In this document: positions 1 through 9,000 of the stretch, in pieces
Layout: each line of letters opens with the position of its first letter
Position numbering within the stretch: position 1 is the stretch's first letter
Assembly (NCBI GenBank): GCA_030265145.1
Contig: JARBES010000125.1
Coordinates: 22,866,038-22,887,721 of the forward strand
Length of the DNA: 21,684 nt
Reading direction: 5' to 3'
Source of the DNA: Strongylocentrotus pallidus
Taxonomy: Eukaryota > Echinodermata > Echinoidea > Camarodonta > Strongylocentrotidae
The notes under the pieces: model-generated
What the model was told of the DNA's origin: nothing
Databases searched by the model: none
Seen by the model: only the letters and a program-made list of their open reading frames with translations
Made by a program: the position numbers and the translations under genes

Positions 1-118
1 TTTTTATCGCTGAAATGTTCTTATTTCTAATGTTATCTATGCCTTTTGTTGAGCATAACGAGTGTGAAACCAACCGGCGTTTAATTCATCCCTAGCTCTC
101 TACAGCAAATTGTCATTC
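1..118. other. 5' edge of window, no feature seen
   Basis: AT-rich sequence before the first copy of the ~510-bp flank module. I see no open frame, RNA gene or repeat in it, and it has no counterpart in front of the other two module copies. Confidence 0.4.
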
Positions 119-628
119 CACTTATAACGACATTATTTTTCTCGAAATGATTGAGTTCAATAATTTGTTTGCCTAGTTGTTAATAGATCAGCCATGAAGT
201 CTATTTTACTCGTGAAGTCTATTTCATCACGAACTGAATAACAGAGAGATTACAATTCATGGAGTGTACACACGCACAATAGTACCCACTTCAGTATTTG
301 AAGCGATGCCATAAACATGCGCGCCATTATATCAAAAGGGGATCCTAAAGAAAATTAACTCTAAGAATACTAGGCAGAGTAATGTATACAGGATTTCCGT
401 GCAGGGTCTGTATCATGGCACTATATGGGTTATCATCACAACATTGTGTATGAAATCATATCCAGTCATGCAAACAACTCAATTGATAGACTTGAAAGGT
501 GTTTTGCACTCTTTCCAAACAATATACATATTTTCCTTTCATGCTGGAATCATAGATAATAAAGTACAGCAACCCTTTACTAAGATCCAGCATACATCAT
601 GAAAGCGGAAAATAATCAAGTCTCATTT
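119..628 (+). repeat. 5'-flank module, copy U1
   Basis: First of three copies of a ~510-bp module; each begins with CACTTATAACGACATT and a run of T, then TCTCGAAATGATTGAGTTC. Shared landmarks include a TTTGCCTAG block, a GGAGTGTACACACGCACAAT block, and a distal block reading GAAAGGTGTTTTGCACTC. U1 is followed directly by U2 at an offset of 510 bp. It is the most diverged copy and lacks a short piece around 411. Small open frames inside it are not kept between copies, so it is unlikely to be coding. It could be promoter-proximal DNA duplicated with the gene, or part of an unrecognised mobile element. Confidence 0.7.
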
Positions 629-1138
629 CACTTATAACGACATTTTTTTCTCGAAATGATTGAGTTCAATACTTTGTTTGCCTAGTAGTAAAGAGATCAG
701 CCATGAAGTCTCTTTCACTCGTAAATTCTATTTCATCACAAACTGAATAACAAAGAGGATATTATTCATGGAGTGTACACACGCACAATTATATGGTATG
801 CCCTTCAGTATTTGAAGCGATGCCAAAACAGGCACCACATAATTTAAAAAAATTAACTCTAAGAATACTAGGCAGAGTAACGTATACGGGATTTCCGTGC
901 AGGGTCTGTATAAAGGTGCTTTCATGGCACTATATGGGTTATCATCACAACATTGTGTATGAAATCATATCCAGTCATGCAGAGAACCAAATTGATCTTC
1001 AATAGATTTGAAAGGTGTTTTGCACTCTTTCCAAACAATAGACATATTTTCCTTTCATGCTGGAATCATAGAAAATAAAAGTACAGCAACCCTTTAATAA
1101 GATGCAGCATACACTGTGGAGAAAATAATCAAGTCTAC
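629..1138 (+). repeat. 5'-flank module, copy U2 (upstream of gene A)
   Basis: Second copy of the module, directly after U1. It is closer to the copy in front of gene B (10361) than U1 is: both run on without a break into the same downstream sequence (AATAATCAAGTCTACAAGCG). This makes U2 the true counterpart of the B flank and U1 an extra local tandem copy. No coding potential conserved between copies. Confidence 0.7.
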
Positions 1139-2152
1139 AAGCGCTGAAGCTGAACATATCGGTATTTGGCAAAAGGAAAAGACGTGTGTTATTCTGACCA
1201 TGTCAAAATTCAAAATCTCTTGAAAAATTCCCTAATTACTACAGAACTTAGCAGTGAGCACAAGTCTTGTCCAATGAGAAGTATGTTAGCGATCTGACCA
1301 TTGAAGTAGATGAAGCTGGATAAGACAATAGTTTGCTAAGACATGAACTCTCCATGGACTGCAATGCAACGGATGAATACCGTTGACTGGAAATAATTCA
1401 CCATCATCATCTTCACCTCCATTACCGTGATCACCATAATCATTAAAATAATCTTCAGTTGTATTTGTGTCCTCACCTTCACCGCATTGTCATTACCATT
1501 TCTAGTGCCATAATCAGAGTTAATATTAGCTATTTTAAAGGAGTAAATTAACTAATAAAGGATAGGAATCAGCATCCACCACGCATAGTTAGTATTTTAA
1601 TTATATTCTAGTAAGATACGTCAGTAGGGGGCAAATTTATGTTTCTTTACTACGAATTGTGTCATAAAACATGTAAAACGTAGACTACTTCCTCTTTAGT
1701 CAAGACTATTTCACTCCTTGAAAATGTTTCTACGTAGTTTCATGTGAATGTACTATGATGTCTTCTTGAAAAGAAGAACAGAACAAACGTTTCTTTTTTT
1801 GAAAAAGAGAAAGGGGGGGGGGTCAAAAATGCACTCGCTTTAAATTTAATGAAATGATGATGAACGCCACCAAAAAAGAGCACGAAAGAGAGAAGCCTAA
1901 CAATGGAATAGGAATGACAGATATTGAGATTACGATTTAGTTCACTGCGTAGGACTTTGGAACTTGTTGAAAACGACAAAAATAACAACTGCATATTGCG
2001 AGAAAAAATACAGCGTGGTGGATGCTTATGGTTGTAGCATGCAAAATGCAACTGGTTTATCTGCTACACTTGTTCATAATCGTAATATCTTCGAGTAGGC
2101 CTAGAGCGTAATGAGAAAAGCAGCCTATTACAAGAAACTGTGCTAGATTAGG
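1139..2152. other. Upstream flank of gene A, non-coding
   Basis: This matches 10891-12073 in front of gene B, apart from the MITE inserted there. It holds CAT-rich trinucleotide stretches near 1400, a G run around 1813-1822 and a long AT-rich stretch. Frames on either strand are short and not conserved with B. It should contain the promoter, but I cannot point to a convincing TATA box or other element. Confidence 0.45.
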
Positions 2153-2478
2153 ATGTCTGGTAAACCGGTGCTTCTTCAAGTATGGAGGACATACATAAAA
2201 GCGTGAAATAATTGCTAAAACAGGGTTCTAACATAAACCAGACAGACCAAGACGGAAGCACACCCTTACACAGGAGAACGTCACTGAGTATCTAATAAAT
2301 CATGGATCGGATGTGGAGAAGGCGACTTAAGATGGACAAACTCCCTCACATCTTGCTGCATCACTCGGACATCTTAAAGGGAAAACGAAAGTTTTACTCA
2401 GTCATGAAGCGAATATTGACAAAGAAGGGAAGGACGGCTACTCTGCATTATGCGAAGGGGAATCAGGACAATGCTAAA
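2153..2478 (+). pseudogene. Decayed 5' ankyrin coding region of gene A
   Basis: An ATG at 2153 opens a short frame beginning MSGKPVLLQV. After it the DNA still reads as ankyrin repeats in pieces: LLKQGSNINQTDQDGSTPLH, then VTEYLINHGSDVEKAT, a TAA stop, DGQTPSHLAASLGHL and TKVLLSHEANIDKE, with frame changes between pieces. The same order and the same TAA inside GCGACTTAAGATGG occur in copy B (12074-12412), so the decay is older than the duplication. The stretch overlaps the first ~59 codons of the long open frame, which read it in the wrong frame. Either the gene now starts inside this dead DNA, or an upstream exon splices past it. Confidence 0.6.
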
Positions 2479-5400
2479 GGCACGACTCCTTCAAAGATTG
2501 CAGCAAGGTACGGTCATCTAGATGTCACTAAACACCTCGTCGGCCAAAGAGCTGAGACGAATAAGGGAAATACTGACAGTAGGACTGAACTATGCCGTGC
2601 TGCTGAGAATGGTCATCTTGATTACACCAAACATCTCATTAGTCAAGGAGCTGAGGTGAATAAGGGAAATAATGACGGTTGCACTGCATTACACGTTGCT
2701 GCTCAGGAGGGTCACCTTGCTGTCTCGAAATATCTCATCAGTCAAGGAGCTGAGGTGAACAAAGGAGATAATGACGGTTGGACTGCATTTCACGTTGCTG
2801 CTTTCAGTAGTCATATTGATGTCGCCAAATATCTCATCAGTCAAGGAGCTGAGGTGAATAAGGGAAATAATGACGGTTGCACTGCGTTACACATTGCTGC
2901 TCAAAAGGATCACCTTGCTGTCACTAAATATCTCATCAGTCAGGGAGCTGAGGTGAACAAAGGAGATAATGACGGTTGGACTGCATTTCACGTTGCTGCT
3001 TTCAGTAGTCATATTGATGTCACCAAATATCTCATCAGTCAAGGAGCTGAGGTGAATAAGGTAGATAATGACGGTTCGACTGCATTACACATTGCTGCTC
3101 AGGAGGGTCATCTTGATGTCATCAAATATCTGATCACTCAAGGAGCTGAGGTGAGTAAGGGTAATACAGTGGGTGTAACTGCATTACACAGTGCTGCTTT
3201 ATATGGTCATCTTAATGTCACCAAATATCTCATCAGTCAAGGAACTAATGTGAATACGAGGGATAATGACCATTTTACGGCATTACACATTGCTGCTCAG
3301 GTGGGTCATCTTGATGTCATCAAATATCTCATCAGTCAGGGAGCTGAGCTGATTAAGGGTGATACTGACGGTTGGACTGCATTGCACATTGCTGCAAACA
3401 AGGGTCATATTGATGTCACCAAATATCTCATCAGCAACGGAGTTGAGGTGAATAAGAGATTTATTGACGGTATGACTGCATTAGACAGTGCTGCTCTGGA
3501 GGGTCATCTTGATGTCATCAAATATCTGATCAGTCAAGGTGCTGAGGTGAATAGGGGAAACAGTACGGGTAAGACTGCATTACGAAATGCTGCTTTCGAC
3601 GGTCATCTTAATGTCATCGAATATCTGATCAGTCAAGGAGCTAAGGTGAACGAAGGAGATAATGAGCGTAGTACTGCATTACACATTGCTGCTCAGGAGG
3701 GTCATCTTGATGTCACTAAATATCTCATTAGTCAGGGAGCTGAGGTGAATATGAAGGATAATGACGGTATGACTGCATTATCAAGTGCTGCTCATGGGGG
3801 TCATCTTGATGTCACTAAATATCTGATCAGTCAAGGAGCTGAGGTGAATGGGAGAAATAATATTGGTCAGACTGCATTAGGATGTGCTGCTTTCGACGGT
3901 CATCTTAATGTCATCGAATATCTGATCAGTCAAGGAGCTAAGGTGAACGAAGGAGATAATGAGCGTAGTACTGCATTACACATTGCTGCTCAGGAGGGTC
4001 ATCTTGATGTCACTAAATATCTCATTAGTCAGGGAGCTGAGGTGAATATGAAGGATAATGACGGTATGACTGCATTATCAAGTGCTGCTCATGGGGGTCA
4101 TCTTGATGTCACTAAATATCTGATCAGTCAAGGAGCTGAGGTGAATGGGAGAAATAATATTGGTCAGACTGCATTAGGATGTGCTGCTTTTGGCGGTCAT
4201 CTTAATGTCATCGAATATCTGATCAGTCACGGAGCCGAGGTGAACGAGGGAGATAATACTGGTAGGACTGCATTACGAGGTGCTGCTTTTGACGGTCATC
4301 TTAATGTCACCGAATATCTGATCAGTCACGGAGCCGAGGTAAACGAGGGAGATAATGGGGGTTGGACTGCATTACATGTTGCTGCTCAGGAGGGTCATCT
4401 TGATGTTATCAAATATCTGACCAGTCATGGAGCTGAGGTGAATAAGGGGAATAATAACGGTTTGACTGCATTACACAGTGCTGCTCAGAAGGGTCATGCT
4501 AACGTCACTGAATATCTGATCAGTCAAGGAGCTGAGGTGAATGGGAGAAATAATACTGGTAGGACTGCATTACGAGGTGCTGCTTTCGACGGTCATCTTA
4601 ATGTCACCGAATATCTGATCAGTCACGGAGCCGAGGTAAACGAGGGAGATAATAAGGGTTGGACTGCATTACAAGTTGCTGCTCAGGGGGGTCATCTTGA
4701 TGTCACTAAGTATCTCATCAGTCAAAGAGCAGAGGTGAATAAGGGGAATAATGACGGTTTGACTGCATTACACAGTGCTGCTTACAAGGGTCATGCTAAC
4801 GTCACTGAATATCTAATCAGTCAAGGAGCTGAGGTGAATAAGGAAAATAATGACGGTCGGACTGCATTACACAGTGCTGCTAAGACTGGTCATCTTGATG
4901 TCATCAAATATCTGACCAGTCAAGGAGTTGAGGTGAATAAGGGTGATAGTGACGGGTTGACTGCATTACACGGTGCTGCTTCCAATGGTCATCTTGATGT
5001 CATCAAATATCTGACCAGTCATGGAGCTGAGGTGAATAAGGGTAATAATGACGTGTTGACTGCATTACACAATGCTGCTTTCAATGGTCATATTGATGTC
5101 ACCAAATATCTGATTGGTCAAGGAGCTGAGGTGAATAAGGGAAATAATGACGGTCGGACTGCATTACACAGTGCTGCTAAGACTGGTAGTCTTGATGTCA
5201 TCAAATGTCTGACAAGTCAAGGAGTTGAGGTGAATAAGGGTGATAATGACGGGTTGACTGCAGTACACGGTGCTGCTTCCAATGGTCATCTTGATGTCAT
5301 CAAATATCTGACCAGTCATGGAGCTGAGGTGAATAAGGGAAATAATGACGGTCGGACTGCATTACACAGTGCTGCTAAGACTGGTAGTCTTGATGTCATC

Positions 5401-6024
5401 AAATGTCTGACAAGTCAAGGAGTTGAGGTGAATAAGGGTGATAATGACGGGTTGACTGCAGTACACGGTGCTGCTTCCAATGGTCATCTTGATGTCATCA
5501 AATTTCTGACCAGTCATGGAGCTGAGGTGAATAAGGGAAATAAGGACGGTCGGACTGTATTACACAGTGCTGCTAAGACTGGTCATCTTGATGTCATCAA
5601 ATATCTGATCAGTCAAGGAGTTGAGGTGAATAAGGGTGATAGTGACGAGTTGACTGCATTACACGGTGCTGCTTCCAATGGTCATCTTGATGTCATCAAA
5701 TATCTGACCAGTCATGGAGCTGAGGTGAATAAGGGTAATAATGACGTGTTGACTGCATTACACAATGCTGCTTTCAATGGTCATATTGATGTCACCAAAT
5801 ATCTGATTGGTCAAGGAGCTGAGGTGAATATGGGAGATATTGACGGTTGGACGCCTTTACATCATGCTGTTCAGAATGGTTACCTTGATGTCGTGAAAAT
5901 ACTTTTGGCAGGAGGAGCACGTTTTGACACAGGAAGCATTAACGGGCACACATCCCTACAATTGTCTTTACTTATCGGGTACCAAAGCATCACTAATCTA
6001 TTCATCGACCGTTTAAATTCCAAG
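2302..6024 (+). CDS. Gene A exon 1: giant ankyrin-array exon
   Basis: This is an uninterrupted frame of 1241 codons. Residues 1-59 are not ankyrin-like (MDRMWRRRLKMDK...) and are an out-of-frame reading of older ankyrin DNA. From residue 60, 35 full 33-residue ankyrin repeats follow, consensus DGxTALHxAAxxGHLDVTKYLI then SQGAEVNKGDN, and the exon ends with a degenerate 36th repeat (GHTSLQLSLL...). The TALH, GH and LISQGA landmarks are kept in nearly every unit. The ATG at 2302 has A at -3 and G at +4. The exon is cut at AATTCCAAG|GTAAAC (6024/6025), phase 0, at the same place as in copy B; the frame beyond it (to 6225) is intron read-through into a GGTT repeat. An array this long in one exon is unusual and fits expansion by recombination within the exon. 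Confidence 0.85.
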
Positions 6025-9000
6025 GTAAACATATCAAAAACACACTTTCTGTCGAATTCATCTACCTTGTTGTATTTAATACAACACATGCAAGTAGAAC
6101 AGCAAATTAAGAAAATATTAGACATAGGCTGGTTGGTTGGTTGGTTGGTTGTTTTTATTTTCCGTATAACAATTCAAATACATACAAGAACACGTTTTAC
6201 AAATACAATACACATTTATAATTAAAAACGGCTGGAATGCTTTATTCAGAGCCATTATCAAAATGGCTCTGTTCTTCCTAGAGGTCCAGAAATAATTAAA
6301 CATAGAAATAAAGCACAAAACATTATGAAGATATAACATTACAAACGCACTATCTACAACCCCCTCCCAAACCCTCTATAACACATTGTGAATACGACTG
6401 TTACTATCCCTTCCCCCTCCCCGGTTACCTATACCATTATACAAATGATGCACAGGTTTGAGTGCATCGGTAGGGATTGTGTGCACAAGGTACCTTTGAA
6501 TGGTTTTAGACCAAATTCAAAGGTACCGCGTGCACACAATTCCACCGACCAACGAATTAAACCTGTGCATTATCTGTTTTATAAGATGGGACCCCAAAAA
6601 TTGTCAAAAATACAAAATTTTGTTATTTTACAGATTTACCGGATGCATGGCAAAATCATGCGTCCGGGAATTTTGCTTCCCACCATTTTTTGAAATTAAT
6701 TCTCAAATTTTCCTGCCGTGTATTTTCTTATATCCAGCTGGATAAGAATGCTTTAACTGATATCCATCTTGCCATAAAATACGGTCACACGTCCATCATT
6801 GAAAAGTTAGTTTCTGAGGGAGCTGATCTCAATGTCCATTCAACTGACGGCCAGACGTTTCTCCAGCAAGCCATTAAACTCTGCTATAAGAGCGAGAAGA
6901 TTACGGATGACACGGATACACTAAAAGAGGTGAGTTGTACCCATGCAGTAACCTAGACGAGACTGGTACCAAACCGACAAGAATCTGAATAACAAATTAC
7001 GTTACGACTAAATATTGGTCAGTTTTAGAGTCAATGGCGGTGTCACTGACACATACTGTTCCTCTAAGGGTACGTTTATGCTCAGCTTTTTCTGGCCAGA
7101 ATGAGGCATTTGTTACGCGTTTAGTTCAAAACACGGGTGCGTCCTTACTCATTTTTGTAGAATCACAGAAAAACGGCGATCGTAATCGCCGATCGTAAAC
7201 TCCCAAAAGGTGCGTTTTTGATCGGCGATTCTGGGGGAGCATAAACGCACAATCATTTGTAAACGCGTTTAAAGGGGGTCAACGTAGCATGCGCAGTGCA
7301 GACTCTGCACTGCACTTCTCTGGAGGAGCCATAGAAGTGAGCATAAACAGTACACCGTGGAACTGCGATTACGATGAGCGTTTACGATGAGTTTTTCAAA
7401 TCGCTCATTCTGCCTTCAAAAATGAGCATAAACGTACCCTAAGTCATCGGTGAATCCTAAAATATGAAACCTGTGATCGGCCAAAGAAAATGTGTACGTT
7501 CGTGTATAGTTGTGTGTGTGTTTGTGTGTGTGCGTGTGCGTGTTTGTGTGTGTGTGTCTGTGTGGGGATGCCTACAACGTAAATAGGGATTTAGACTACT
7601 GTGAATCCAAGATGCAGCATTAAACTCTGCGTATGATGCTCATCCACCCTGGCTATTGATGGACGATACTGCTCTTATAAAAAAGTATATATTTTGTTTA
7701 TGTTTCAGATCTCTGATGAGTATTACAAGGGCGAATTGTCTCCTAAGAAGGCCTTGGTGTTTTATCTCCTAGAGAATGGAGCCAAGTCAGATGTGAGAGA
7801 CAAGACAGGCAACCTTCCAATCCAATATGCCAAGGACGAAGTGGTCAAACAGATGATTTTGTCAAGGTGATACTTTCAAGTCCTTAAGAATAACATTTTG
7901 TCCCCGCCAGTTGTAAAACAAACTATTTGTCAACACCCAAGGAAACAATGCATTTGTTCAACTTCCACTTTTGAGAGTTGGTAATAGAATTGATTTTTTG
8001 ACAAAAACTCTAGCCTTTTTGTAAATCCATTTGATAATTAACGTGTGGATCAAACAATAAATTGTACATATTTTTGACAACTATTACTATTACTTTGTGC
8101 AGGGTTACTAAGTTTAGCCTCCTCGGTCGTAAACTCAACCTTATCCTTGTTTGTTTTTTTCTTATCCACTCTGATAGTCAGTATATATATATATATATGT
8201 GTACATGTATAACTTTATTCTTTATTTTACCGAATTCGTTTAAAGATATTAACTAAGTGTCGTTCTTTTAATGTTTTTATTTTGAGAGAATTGTATTTTA
8301 CCACATTACCAGTTCAATAAATCTGTATTCTTCTTCTTTTCCTAGATACTGCTTTAATAGAGAAGAGTCTTTTTTTAATAATGGGCCTCGATATGTGTCT
8401 CACATTTAATAGTTATTTGATTCATTTCAATATCATTTATGTATTTTGTCATGAGTTAAAACAAACACACATTTTCATAGCACAAATTCTATAGAAATGA
8501 CTAATCGACTTTATTAAATCTGCACTGATGAATTTCAGATTACCTTCTTTAGAGGAAATCCAGTCTTATCGAGGTAAGAACATCCTTCAAACACAAACAG
8601 CTTTTCTAAATGTAAATGCTAAACTAGTGCGTCTATTGCTTTATTATCCATTAAGTCACAGATTAAAGTCTACCGACGATTATTTTTTAGTTTCCCATCC
8701 CGAAAAACAAAGAATTCAATGAATCTTCGACAGGGCCATTTACATATTATTCGCAAACACAACTCGTTCACGTACTCCCTACAAAAACTGCATTCGTATT
8801 CATGTATGAAGAAGTAAGAGTTAGGTTTTCATCAATGCCCCAAATACGAGAAATGAACGTAAAATGAGCCCCAAATATCGATACTTAATCAAAGATTTTA
8901 CCATAGAAACTAATTTGAATATTACAAACCAGAAGGAAATATCAGTGTGTTGGTTATTACCTCAAACCGTTTTCTGTTGTAATAAATTAAATCCTCTTTG

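Larger units (their letters stand above)
6025..6737. other. Intron 1 of gene A, remodelled by insertions
   Basis: Donor GTAAAC at 6025 and acceptor CTTATATCCAG ending at 6737. Only the outer ends match intron 1 of B (up to about 6130 and from about 6676); the ~545 bp between is unrelated to the ~185 bp in B. It contains a GGTT tandem repeat, a probable retroelement tail and a long inverted repeat, listed separately. A pyrimidine-rich stretch lies around 6360-6425. Confidence 0.6.
6930..7708. other. Intron 2 of gene A
   Basis: Donor GTGAGT at 6930 and acceptor TTATGTTTCAG ending at 7708. About 540 bp from roughly 7030 to 7566, including a MITE and a GT-rich microsatellite, are missing from intron 2 of gene B, which has only about 25 bp there. 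Confidence 0.7.

Noticed and set aside
399-1005. Small frames in the flank modules (399-602, 793-1005, 728-925 minus, 10755-11066, 10605-10916 minus)
   Set aside because: None keeps the same frame or start in all three module copies.
1740-2051. Minus-strand frame of 103 codons upstream of gene A (similar at 11764-11976)
   Set aside because: The two flanks align at DNA level, but the minus-strand frames differ in length and reading because of small insertions and deletions; no family likeness.
2479-5943. CRISPR-like appearance of regularly spaced near-identical ~30-bp cores
   Set aside because: The period is exactly 99 bp, both core and spacer are coding for ankyrin repeats in one frame, and the context is eukaryotic.
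6025-6225. Extension of the gene A frame past the array (GWLVGWLVV... tail)
   Set aside because: It lies after a donor shared with gene B, and the residues come from a GGTT microsatellite and a retroelement tail absent from B. The same applies to 15860-15931 in B.
6388-6737. Two overlapping small frames before exon 2 of gene A
   Set aside because: They cross the palindrome and the intron acceptor, and have no counterpart in gene B.
7075-7435. Possible regulatory RNA or riboswitch from the strong inverted repeats in intron 2 of gene A
   Set aside because: The inverted repeats are explained by the termini and interior of a MITE with a TAA target repeat.
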